Shown here: positions 1-5,224 of the stretch, one piece after another
Position numbering within the stretch: the stretch's first letter is position 1
Layout of the letters: every line of letters starts with the position of its first letter
Assembly (NCBI GenBank): GCA_023135135.1
Contig: JAGLTT010000044.1
Location: 1-6,378 of the forward strand
Source of the DNA: Dehalococcoidales bacterium
GTDB taxonomy: Bacteria; Chloroflexota; Dehalococcoidia; Dehalococcoidales; RBG-16-60-22
Length of the DNA stretch: 6,378 nt
Direction of reading: 5' to 3'
Position numbers and translations under genes: made by a program
The notes under the pieces: generated by a model
The model's input: only the letters and a program-made list of their open reading frames with translations
Told to the model about the DNA's origin: nothing
The model's database searches: none

Positions 1-108
1 GTCAACCAGAAATGGGACACGGAACAGAAACTACCGTGGTCTGTGATAGATTCAGGGATGAAAACCGAAAGACTTTGTGAGGAATTGGGGAAGGCGCTGG
101 CTGAGTGA
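1..108 (+). CDS. C-terminal end of a probable (B12-binding) radical SAM protein, partial
   Basis: An open frame enters from the left edge and ends at TGA 106-108, giving a 35-residue tail (ending KTERLCEELGKALAE). The segment KLPWSVIDSG followed by a charged helix resembles the extreme C-terminus of the uncharacterised fused B12-binding/radical SAM proteins, which often end in LPW-x-x-ID-x-G plus a helix. That resemblance is from memory of the family; the catalytic CxxxCxxC motif would lie outside the window, so the function cannot be verified here. The reading frame, stop and lack of a nearby alternative make it a real gene end. The toxin-antitoxin promoter begins 20 bp after the stop, so the next genes have their own start of transcription. 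Confidence 0.5.
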   Translation, partial: VNQKWDTEQKLPWSVIDSGMKTERLCEELGKALAE

Positions 109-127
109 AATAACTATGTTTAACACC

Positions 128-156
128 TTGACATTCATGGCTATATCGGCTATAAT
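128..156 (+). promoter_or_regulatory. Consensus sigma-70 promoter of the toxin-antitoxin operon
   Basis: TTGACA (128-133) and TATAAT (151-156) are both perfect matches and are separated by 17 bp. The predicted transcription start is near 163, leaving a leader of about 24 nt with SD TGGAGAG (175-181) 5 nt before the antitoxin ATG at 187. A promoter this strong upstream of a toxin operon implies that repression, probably by the antitoxin, sets expression. Confidence 0.88.
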
Positions 157-165
157 GGCTATATA
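139..165 (+). repeat. Three tandem 9-bp repeats over the -10 box (probable antitoxin operator)
   Basis: GGCTATATC (139-147), GGCTATAAT (148-156) and GGCTATATA (157-165) are head-to-tail with a strict 9-bp period. The -10 hexamer is part of the second copy. Ribbon-helix-helix proteins bind short tandem repeats as dimers, the omega repressor heptads being one example. Occupancy here would block RNA polymerase. The repeats are directly visible; their role as operator is inference. Confidence 0.6.
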
Positions 166-186
166 AATAGCAAATGGAGAGTTAAA

Positions 187-429
187 ATGGTCAATTTAGC
201 CAAAAGGTCAAGATATTTCCTTGATATCGACCCGGAACTCCGCAACCGCGTTAAAGCCGTTGCCGCCTTGCAGGGAAAGACTATAAAGGAATGGCTAACA
301 GAAGCAATTATAGAAAAACTGGAAGATGACATTGATACCCGCGAGGGTCTGGCTTCCCTCGGTGAAGTAGAAGGCACGGTTTCTTTAAGGGACTACCTAG
401 CGTCATCCAAGGGCGCCCGGCATGTATGA
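187..429 (+). CDS. Ribbon-helix-helix type antitoxin of a RelE/ParE toxin pair
   Basis: This 80-residue protein is the first gene of a two-gene toxin-antitoxin operon. Residues 9-15 (RYFLDID) fit the DNA-contacting beta strand. Residues 16-29 and 31-46 form two helices joined by a GK turn (LQGKTIKEWLTEAI), the layout of Arc/CopG-like ribbon-helix-helix dimers. The acidic and loop-rich C-terminal part, about residues 47-80, includes GLASLGEVEGTVSL and would be the segment that wraps and neutralises the toxin. It starts at ATG 187 with SD TGGAGAG at 175-181. Its last 8 nt overlap the toxin gene, which couples translation of the two. Likely role: cytosolic toxin neutraliser and autorepressor acting on the tandem repeats in its own promoter. 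The exact antitoxin family is not certain. Confidence 0.8.
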   Translation: MVNLAKRSRYFLDIDPELRNRVKAVAALQGKTIKEWLTEAIIEKLEDDIDTREGLASLGEVEGTVSLRDYLASSKGARHV

Positions 430-679
430 AGTCGAGCTACGACGCAACGCCATAAAGTCGCTCGACAGATTACAAGAGCCAGAACGCTCCAGAATAATCT
501 CGGTAATACAGGGGTTAGAGCAGAACCCCAGACCAAGAGGCATTGAAAAAATCAGAGGCACAGAGCTCTGGCGTATTCGAGAGGGTGATTACAGGTTGGT
601 CTATCACATTGATGATGAAAGGAAAATCGCAACGATTGTCCGCGTCGGCCATCGCCGGGATGTTTATCGGGGACTTTAG
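422..679 (+). CDS. RelE/ParE-superfamily toxin
   Basis: This 85-residue protein is typical in length for RelE/ParE toxins. It opens with MYEVELRRNAIKSLDRL, the first strand and helix of the fold. It then has the conserved core KIRGTELWRIREGDYRLVY (residues 43-61) and a terminal strand IATIVRVGHRRDVYR (69-83). The many basic side chains in the core and tail (R51, R53, R58, R74, H77, R78, R79) suit a ribosome-dependent mRNA endonuclease of the RelE type. ParE-like gyrase poisons share the fold, and the sequence alone does not separate the two. The ATG at 422 overlaps the antitoxin stop by 8 nt. A weak SD, AAGGG (409-413), lies inside the antitoxin gene, so toxin synthesis probably depends on antitoxin translation. 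The gene looks intact. Confidence 0.88.
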   Translation: MYEVELRRNAIKSLDRLQEPERSRIISVIQGLEQNPRPRGIEKIRGTELWRIREGDYRLVYHIDDERKIATIVRVGHRRDVYRGL

Positions 680-683
680 AGCC

Positions 684-1142
684 CTACTGCCCCAGCAGCT
701 CTGTCACCACGTCGTTGATATCTTTGCCGTCCGCTTTACCCTTGAGCCTGGGCATCAGTTCCTTCATCACCTTGCCCTTGTCGCCGGGGCCCTGCGCCCC
801 CACCGCCCCTATTACCTCCCGCGCCGCTGCCACAATATCGTCGCGGGTCATCTGCTCGGGTAAATAGCTCTGTAAAATCGCCATCTCCGCTTCCTCTTGA
901 GCCACCAGGTCCTGCCGGTTCCCCTGCTTGAAAGCATCGATGCTCTCATGGTGCCGCTTGACTTCCCTGGCGATGATGCCCAGGATATCGGCATTGTCCA
1001 GGCCAGTCTGCTTGGCGATTTCCGCGTTGTTAATCGACGCAACCAGCATGCGGAGAGTGGCCCTCTTGACCGTATCCCCGCTCTTCATCGCCCCCTTGAT
1101 ATCGTCGGTTATGCTGCGTTTGAGGTCTGCTTCCTGTTCCAT
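684..1142 (-). CDS. yqeY: GatB/YqeY domain protein
   Basis: This 152-residue cytosolic protein has the usual family length and looks complete. The N-terminal helical half carries the family signature LKRSITDDIKGAMKSGD-x5-TLRMLVASINNAEI (about residues 7-42). The C-terminal part (about 95-152; LPEQMTRDDI, PGDKGKVMKELMP, GKADGKDINDVV) matches the tail domain shared with the GatB subunit of Glu-tRNA(Gln) amidotransferase. In GatB that domain contacts tRNA; the job of free-standing YqeY is not firmly established, although it is often called an amidotransferase-related protein. It lies 60 bp downstream of rpsU on the same strand, an arrangement found in many bacteria, so the two are probably cotranscribed. 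The start ATG (1142-1140) has only a weak AGG-type SD. The stop TAG lies 4 bp from the stop of the convergent toxin gene. Confidence 0.93.
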   Translation of the reverse strand: MEQEADLKRSITDDIKGAMKSGDTVKRATLRMLVASINNAEIAKQTGLDNADILGIIAREVKRHHESIDAFKQGNRQDLVAQEEAEMAILQSYLPEQMTRDDIVAAAREVIGAVGAQGPGDKGKVMKELMPRLKGKADGKDINDVVTELLGQ

Positions 1143-1183
1143 AATAACCTGTTTACCTGTCTTTCGCCGTTACATGTCGGCCT

Positions 1184-1196
1184 TCCGCTAAGCGGA
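1184..1196 (-). other. Small hairpin between rpsU and yqeY
   Basis: TCCGC and GCGGA (5 bp, loop TAA) form a small hairpin in the 60-bp gap between the rpsU stop and the yqeY start. There is no T-run after it on the minus strand, so it is not a convincing terminator. It could mark an mRNA processing or attenuation point that sets the S21:YqeY ratio, but it may be chance. Confidence 0.25.
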
Positions 1197-1202
1197 CACT
1201 TA

Positions 1203-1400
1203 TTACCGCCGATAAACTCTGGCGCCCCTGGCAGCACCGCGTTTCTTGGCTGCCTTCTTGCGCTTGCGCTTGATGCTGGGTTTCTCATAGTGTTCCCGGC
1301 GGCGCAGTTCCGCTAAAATACCGTCTTGCTGCACCTTCCTGTTGAACCGCTTGAGCAAACTGTCAAAGCTCTCTTCGTCTCCAGATGTAACTTCAGCCAA
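1203..1400 (-). CDS. rpsU: Small ribosomal subunit protein bS21 (TTG start)
   Basis: This 65-residue protein has the normal S21 length. The family core is plain: [41 protein letters not shown], followed by a strongly basic, disordered tail rich in K, R and A that binds 16S rRNA. S21 sits on the platform of the 30S subunit near the 3' end of 16S rRNA, close to the SD/anti-SD duplex, and influences initiation. The only upstream initiator in frame is TTG at 1400-1398; the codon three positions before it is a stop, and the first residues ([10 protein letters not shown]) match the family N-terminus. An SD-like GGAAGGG (1419-1413) lies a rather long 12 nt upstream. A minus-strand promoter at 1553-1525 reads it through a leader of about 115 nt. 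It is probably cotranscribed with yqeY. Confidence 0.95.
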   Translation of the reverse strand: MAEVTSGDEESFDSLLKRFNRKVQQDGILAELRRREHYEKPSIKRKRKKAAKKRGAARGARVYRR

Positions 1401-1442
1401 GTAGCATCACATCCCTTCCGAATTTTGTATCCCAATATTATA

Positions 1443-1472
1443 GGGGGCGCCGGCCCTTCCGGCCCTACCCCC
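1443..1472 (-). repeat. G+C-rich palindromic element (hairpin in the rpsU leader)
   Basis: Read on the minus strand, GGGGG (1472-1468) pairs with CCCCC (1447-1443), and inside it GCCGG (1463-1459) pairs with CCGGC (1453-1449) around a 5-nt loop AAGGG. The asymmetric internal bulge is TAGG opposite G. This is the only strongly G+C-rich stretch in an A+T-rich intergenic region. It looks like a REP-type dispersed palindrome or a structured leader. No T-run follows on either strand, so it is not a standard intrinsic terminator. Confidence 0.55.
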
Positions 1473-1524
1473 AAAATCAATCAACGCCCGTGTGTCCCAT
1501 AATATAAATGAAACACGCCATAAT

Positions 1525-1553
1525 ATTGTAATCGGCGAAGGCCTTCCTGTCAA
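1525..1553 (-). promoter_or_regulatory. Sigma-70 promoter for rpsU-yqeY
   Basis: On the minus strand TTGACA (1553-1548) is followed after 17 bp by TACAAT (1530-1525), five of six matches to the -10 consensus. Transcription would start near 1518, giving a leader of about 115 nt that includes the 1443-1472 hairpin. The -35 box lies only about 27 bp beyond the stop of the upstream flavoprotein gene, so the S21 operon has its own strong start. A 9-bp motif CCATAATAT occurs at 1497-1505 and 1518-1526, at and just after the predicted start. Confidence 0.78.
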
Positions 1554-1580
1554 GATGGCTAATCTGCATATTGAGAATTT

Positions 1581-2975
1581 TCACCCCTGCTCTATTCTCC
1601 CCATTATCTCGACGGCGGCCACCAGCCCGGATGCCGATGCCTGCACCAGCCCCCGGCTGACCCCCGTGCCGTCACCTACGGCGAACATGTTGCGGATTTC
1701 TGTCTCCAGGCAGGAACTAAGCTGCGGACGGAAGGAATAAAACTTTACTTCTATCCCGTAGAGCAGGGTATCCGGAGATGCCACGCCCGGCATCAGCTTA
1801 TCCATGGCCATCAGCATCTCTATCAGGCCGGTGAGGTGGCGAAAGGGAAGAGCGAAGCTTAAATCGCCCGGCACGGCGCTCTTCAACGTCGGCTTTACCT
1901 TACCGTTTTCGATACGCTCAGGAGTGGAACGCCGACCCTCCAGCAGGTCGCCAAAACGCTGTACCAGCACCCCTCCACCGAGAAGATTGGCCAGTCTGGC
2001 CAGGTACTTGCCGTAGGCAATCGGCTCGTGAAACGGCTTGGTGAAATCGGTGCTCACCAGCAGCGCAAAATTGGTATTTTTACTCTTCCGGCTGGCATAG
2101 CTGTGCCCGTTAACCGTCACCACGGAGTCCGTGCCTCCGGTAGATTCCATGATAACCTCGCCGGCGGGACACATGCAAAACGTCCGGATACGGTCGTTAA
2201 AACTCTGCGATTTATACTCCAGCTTTACCTCGTAGAGAACGTCGGTCAATTTTTTCATTACCGTAACCGGCACCTCCACCCTTACGCCGACATCTATGGG
2301 ATTGTGTTGCACGGTCAATTTAAGTCGCTCGGCCTCCTGTGATAGCCAGTCGGCCCCTTCCCTTCCCGGCGCCAGGACCAGGTACTTGCAGAGGAACCTC
2401 TCCCCGTCCTCGGTTTCCACTCCTTTAACGGCTCCGTTTTTCACGAGCACCTTTGACGCCATAGCACCGAGCTTGAACTCCAGGCGGGGCATAAGGTAGT
2501 CCTGCATGGCCTTGAGTACGTTAAAACCGTTTTCCGTACCCATGTGGCGCACCCGCATCGGTATCAGGCGCAGTCCGGACTGGCTGGCCCTGCGGCTGAC
2601 TTTGTCGATGGCGCCGTCCCCGCCGTATACTTTCTTGGAGGCGCCGAACTTAAGGTATAGCTCGTCAACGTACTTAATCAGTCCGGTCGTGTGTTTTTCG
2701 TCAAGGTATTCGCCCAGATGACCTCCCACCTCGGAAGAGAGCACCAGCTTACCGTCGCTGAAAGCACCCGCCCCACCCAGACCGCAGACCAGGTTACACG
2801 GCTGGCACTCTACGCAGGAACTGCCCGTGTCCCGTACCGGACAGCGGCGCTGGCTGATATCCTTTCCCTTCTCGATAAGAAGAGTCTTCAGCCCCTCGGC
2901 CTGGGTAAGCTCCATAGCCGTGAAGATACCGGCCGGGCCGCCCCCGATGATGATAACATCGTAACTTTTCGCCAT
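1581..2975 (-). CDS. FAD-dependent oxidoreductase, COG2509-like, with CxxCxxCxxxC cluster
   Basis: This 464-residue soluble flavoprotein looks complete. It begins with a Rossmann FAD-binding strand-turn-helix, YDVIIIGGGPAGIFTAMEL, with GGGPAG at 11-16 and the acidic end of strand two at E35. Next comes a cysteine-rich segment with C45, C54, C57, C60 and C64, directly before the family signature GLGGAGAFSDGKL (65-77). The FAD-closing motif FAVGDGTG lies at 431-438 near the C-terminus. It belongs to the large group of uncharacterised FAD-dependent dehydrogenases (COG2509); substrate and electron acceptor are unknown. The C54-C57-C60-C64 spacing would suit an iron-sulfur cluster, which is inference. 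It starts at ATG 2975-2973; the only SD-like sequence, GGGGGT near 2991-2986, is distant, so initiation is probably weak. It has its own promoter at 3111-3083 and is divergent from the XRE regulator. Confidence 0.9.
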   Translation of the reverse strand: MAKSYDVIIIGGGPAGIFTAMELTQAEGLKTLLIEKGKDISQRRCPVRDTGSSCVECQPCNLVCGLGGAGAFSDGKLVLSSEVGGHLGEYLDEKHTTGLIKYVDELYLKFGASKKVYGGDGAIDKVSRRASQSGLRLIPMRVRHMGTENGFNVLKAMQDYLMPRLEFKLGAMASKVLVKNGAVKGVETEDGERFLCKYLVLAPGREGADWLSQEAERLKLTVQHNPIDVGVRVEVPVTVMKKLTDVLYEVKLEYKSQSFNDRIRTFCMCPAGEVIMESTGGTDSVVTVNGHSYASRKSKNTNFALLVSTDFTKPFHEPIAYGKYLARLANLLGGGVLVQRFGDLLEGRRSTPERIENGKVKPTLKSAVPGDLSFALPFRHLTGLIEMLMAMDKLMPGVASPDTLLYGIEVKFYSFRPQLSSCLETEIRNMFAVGDGTGVSRGLVQASASGLVAAVEIMGRIEQG

Positions 2976-3082
2976 TATTTCGGCTTATACCCCCAAACAC
3001 AGTAAAAAGCCGGGACTCACTATATAGCGTGAAACGTCTCTCAACTTTAAACCGATTTTACAGTACCCATATAAACATAATA

Positions 3083-3111
3083 ATTATATCGTCAGTGTAT
3101 CAGCCCGTCAA
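3083..3111 (-). promoter_or_regulatory. Sigma-70 promoter for the FAD-dependent oxidoreductase
   Basis: On the minus strand TTGACG (3111-3106), one mismatch from consensus, is followed after 17 bp by a perfect TATAAT (3088-3083). The start would be near 3076, giving a leader of about 100 nt before the ATG at 2975. It lies back-to-back with the XRE promoter about 70 bp away, so the regulator could also influence this gene, although no copy of the XRE palindrome overlaps this promoter. Confidence 0.75.
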
Positions 3112-3177
3112 GAAAAAATTGCGGCAATACTAAAAGCCAAAATATGGACAGGCTGCCCAAACAAGTACTTTTAAGGG

Positions 3178-3206
3178 TTGACATTTGCCATTTGGCAAAT
3201 TATAAT
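3178..3206 (+). promoter_or_regulatory. Consensus promoter of the XRE regulator, probably giving a leaderless mRNA
   Basis: TTGACA (3178-3183) and TATAAT (3201-3206) are perfect and 17 bp apart. The usual start point, 6-7 bp after the -10 box, is the A at 3213, the first base of the ATG. There is no SD before that ATG, consistent with leaderless translation. Confidence 0.88.
3183..3200 (+). promoter_or_regulatory. Perfect 8-2-8 palindrome filling the promoter spacer (XRE operator)
   Basis: ATTTGCCA (3183-3190), TT, TGGCAAAT (3193-3200) is a perfect inverted repeat. It covers the whole spacer plus the last base of the -35 box and abuts the -10 box. XRE-family dimers bind such short palindromes, and a dimer here would exclude RNA polymerase. 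Autorepression by the protein encoded directly downstream is the simplest reading; it is inferred from position. Confidence 0.78.
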
Positions 3207-3212
3207 AGAAGT

Positions 3213-3599
3213 ATGGATTACGCAAATAATGACTTAGGCAAAATACTCAAACAGCAGAGAATAACGGTACCGTTAACTCTGCAGGAACTCGCTGCAGAAT
3301 CGAGTGTATCTTCATCGCACCTGGGACGCATCGAAAGGGGCGAGCGCTTTCCATCGGCGCGAATTTTGCGCAAAATCGCCAAGCCCCTGGGCTTTGATGA
3401 GGACGAGCTGTTTACCCTGGCCGGCTTTCTCTCTCCCCAGACCCCCGGCGTAGCCGAGGAAAGCGGCTCACGCTACAGCAGCCGGCAGTTAGACCCCTAT
3501 GTCGCCAGGATGCTGGCGGAAGAGCCCCCCGAGGTGCAGCGTTCCATCATCGGCATCCTGAGCCTCTTAAAGAGCATCTCCAAGGGAATGTCTAAATAG
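3213..3599 (+). CDS. XRE-family helix-turn-helix transcriptional regulator
   Basis: This 128-residue DNA-binding protein has a Cro/C1-type helix-turn-helix at about residues 8-65. Key segments are LGKILKQQR, LTLQELAAESSVSSSHLGRIERGERFPSARILRKIA and GFDEDELFTLAG, where SSSHLGRIERGER is the recognition helix and the conserved turn after it. The C-terminal part (about 70-128) has a proline-rich linker and then a helical stretch DPYVARMLAEEPPEVQRSIIGILSLL, probably for dimerisation or effector sensing. The start chosen is ATG 3213. The frame is open back to an ATG at 3144, but that version would be translated across the promoter and operator, and its extra 23 residues look like noise. The gene is probably autoregulated. 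It precedes the two-component operon on the same strand by 152 bp, but that operon has a candidate promoter of its own. Confidence 0.9.
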   Translation: MDYANNDLGKILKQQRITVPLTLQELAAESSVSSSHLGRIERGERFPSARILRKIAKPLGFDEDELFTLAGFLSPQTPGVAEESGSRYSSRQLDPYVARMLAEEPPEVQRSIIGILSLLKSISKGMSK

Positions 3600-3646
3600 G
3601 CTCTGCCGAATCCGGTTGTAGTATCATCCTCTGGAAAGGGAAAGCC

Positions 3647-3666
3647 CCGTCGCTCCCTGACGACGG
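3647..3666 (+). other. Weak hairpin after the XRE gene
   Basis: CCGTCG (3647-3652) and CGACGG (3661-3666) can form a 6-bp stem with an 8-nt loop, about 50 bp after the XRE stop codon. The following sequence has no T-run, so it is at best a weak or factor-assisted terminator separating the XRE gene from the kinase operon. Confidence 0.25.
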
Positions 3667-3673
3667 TCGGCAC

Positions 3674-3702
3674 TTGATACGCAACCAAAAAAGTGATACA
3701 TT
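3674..3702 (+). promoter_or_regulatory. Candidate promoter of the histidine kinase-response regulator operon
   Basis: TTGATA (3674-3679) and TACATT (3697-3702) are 17 bp apart, each one or two mismatches from consensus. Transcription would start near 3709, leaving a leader of about 43 nt. TGATAC occurs twice in this element (3675-3680 and 3695-3700), 20 bp apart on the same DNA face, and could be a regulator site; this is weak evidence. Confidence 0.5.
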
Positions 3703-3751
3703 TAATTAAAATCCAACACCTCCTGGTAAAGGCATAGGAAGAATTACCCCT

Positions 3752-4465
3752 ATGGAAACCAAAGAAGAGGAATGGCTGAGGTTTATCGACACTCTCAACC
3801 ATGAATTTAAAACACCCCTGACCTCGATTATTGCTGCGGCCGGACTGCTGGCCGAAGAACTCGAAACCACCGCCGATCGGTCCAATCAGAAGCTGATTCA
3901 GACCATCATCCAGAACTCCAATACCCTGGAAACAAGACTGGCCGAACTCCTGGATATCGTCAAGACGGGCAGCGGCAAGCTTCAGCTACAGCTTGAGCCG
4001 GTGGACATGAAGTCGCTCATTCTCGGGACATGCATGCAGATAAGCCCGTTACTCCGTAACAAACAGCAAAAAATTAATACGGAATTTCCAGATTCCATCC
4101 CCATCATACGGGGAGACGGACAGAGATTGGAGCAGGTATTACTCAACCTTTTGACCAACGCCGCCAAGTTCACTCCCGAGGGGGGTAATATCGCCGTAAA
4201 GGTGGCCAAACAGGATACCGGCCTGATGATAAGTGTGCACGATGACGGTATTGGCATCGCTAAAGAAGAGCAGGACAGGCTATTCAAGCCATACAGCCGC
4301 CTCAGTTCGGACAGGCAACGCCACCCTGGACTTGGTCTGGGGCTTGCCCTGTCCAAGCAGGTAGTCGAGCTTCACGGTGGCCGTATCTGGGTTGACAGCG
4401 AACAGGGTAAGGGTAGCACATTCTCCTTCTTTATACCGCGGCAAGCCGCAAATCAGCCCACGTAA
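3752..4465 (+). CDS. Sensor-less soluble histidine kinase (HisKA + HATPase_c)
   Basis: This 237-residue kinase consists only of the catalytic core. The HisKA helix has the phosphorylatable H17 in LNHEFKTPLTSII, and the second dimerisation helix runs about 44-71. The ATP-binding domain has an N-box LEQVLLNLLTNAAKFTPEGG with N136, a G1 box DDGIGIA (D165, G166, G168), an F-box LFKPYSRLS (177-185) and a G2 box GLGLGLALS (193-201). All ATP and phosphotransfer residues are present. There is no transmembrane segment, PAS, GAF or HAMP domain, and only 16 residues precede the catalytic His, so the signal must come from a partner protein. The start is sound: AGGAAG (3736-3741) precedes ATG 3752 by 10 nt, and no in-frame initiator lies between it and the upstream stop TAA 3707-3709. 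It is followed 16 bp later by its likely partner, the OmpR-type regulator. Confidence 0.93.
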   Translation: METKEEEWLRFIDTLNHEFKTPLTSIIAAAGLLAEELETTADRSNQKLIQTIIQNSNTLETRLAELLDIVKTGSGKLQLQLEPVDMKSLILGTCMQISPLLRNKQQKINTEFPDSIPIIRGDGQRLEQVLLNLLTNAAKFTPEGGNIAVKVAKQDTGLMISVHDDGIGIAKEEQDRLFKPYSRLSSDRQRHPGLGLGLALSKQVVELHGGRIWVDSEQGKGSTFSFFIPRQAANQPT

Positions 4466-4481
4466 TTATTAAAGGAGCAAT

Positions 4482-5180
4482 ATGAAGGTTCTGGTTATAG
4501 AAGATGACCCCGGAATTATTGAAGTCGTCTCCCTCTGTTTCCAGTTACGCTGGAGCGGCACCACGGTAATATCCGCCGCCAACGGCCAGAAGGGTATTGA
4601 GCTTGTGGAAAACGAGAGTCCCGATGTTGTTATCCTGGATATCGGCTTGCCCGATATGGACGGCTATCAGGTACTCAAAGAGATACGCCGCTTTGCCGAC
4701 GTACCGGTACTCATGCTAACCGTCAGGGGAGAGGATACCGACATCGCTAAAGGACTTGAACTCGGTGCCGACGACTATATCACCAAGCCCTTCAGCCACA
4801 TTGAGCTGATAGCCCGCGTGCAGGCGGTGCTGCGCCGCGCCCAGGGACTGGCCGTAACCGACGAAGAACGCCCCTTCACCAGCGGCAAGCTATCGGTCGA
4901 TTTCAACCGCAATGAAGTCCTCATTAGCGGCGAGTCTATCAAGCTCACCTCCACCGAAAGAAAACTCCTCTACTACCTGATCAGGAACGAGGGACGCATA
5001 CTCTCCCATGAGAGCCTGCTCACCAAGGTCTGGGGGGATACCTACGTTGACGCCAGGGACCTGCTCCGTGTCCACATCCAGCACCTCAGGCAAAAACTGG
5101 AAGACACCGCCGAATCGCCCATCATCATCGTCACCGAGCACGGCATCGGCTATAAGTTCATCCGCCCCACCGGAAATTAG
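4482..5180 (+). CDS. OmpR/PhoB-family response regulator
   Basis: This 232-residue regulator has the standard two-domain layout. The receiver domain (1-120) has the acidic pair D8-D9, phospho-acceptor D53 in VVILDIGLPDMDG, the switch T80 and the invariant K102 in DYITKPF. The C-terminal winged helix (about 130-230) has the PhoB-type signature LTSTERKLLYYLIRN-x-GRILS, then VWG, RVHIQHLRQKLE and a terminal GIGYKF hairpin. It should accept phosphate from the upstream kinase and bind DNA as a dimer on direct repeats. It has a strong SD, AAAGGAG (4471-4477), 4 nt before ATG 4482, and lies 16 bp after the kinase stop, so the two are translated from one mRNA. Direct repeats of the type this family binds occur about 90-130 bp downstream of its stop, before the next gene. 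Confidence 0.95.
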   Translation: MKVLVIEDDPGIIEVVSLCFQLRWSGTTVISAANGQKGIELVENESPDVVILDIGLPDMDGYQVLKEIRRFADVPVLMLTVRGEDTDIAKGLELGADDYITKPFSHIELIARVQAVLRRAQGLAVTDEERPFTSGKLSVDFNRNEVLISGESIKLTSTERKLLYYLIRNEGRILSHESLLTKVWGDTYVDARDLLRVHIQHLRQKLEDTAESPIIIVTEHGIGYKFIRPTGN

Positions 5181-5224
5181 GTGCCCGCCAGCCCTTTGCC
5201 CCCCCCATCCGCCCCTCAGCTTCG

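Noticed and set aside
897..1316. 139-codon + strand frame crossing yqeY and rpsU
   Set aside because: It runs antisense through two clear conserved genes and their gap, with no recognisable protein features.
1437..1442. TATAAT on the minus strand close to rpsU
   Set aside because: The -35 position falls in the G+C-rich hairpin (GGGCCG) with no extended -10, whereas a far better promoter exists at 1553-1525.
1492..3005. Several long open frames on the + strand across the flavoprotein gene, and one overlapping minus-strand frame (2794-3000)
   Set aside because: They are shadow frames of the well-supported minus-strand gene; their translations show no family motif and their starts lack SD sequences.
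3144..3212. Upstream in-frame ATG extending the XRE regulator by 23 residues
   Set aside because: The extension covers a perfect promoter and operator, has no SD, and the helix-turn-helix family begins near the ATG at 3213.
3597..3751. Possible tRNA, small RNA or riboswitch in the gap before the kinase
   Set aside because: No cloverleaf, no conserved aptamer and only a weak 6-bp hairpin; the gap is explained by a promoter and leader.
3982..4356. Minus-strand frame opposite the histidine kinase
   Set aside because: It is an antisense shadow of the kinase domain with no promoter, SD or protein motif. The same applies to minus-strand frames at 4890-5237, 5347-5715 and 5737-6063.
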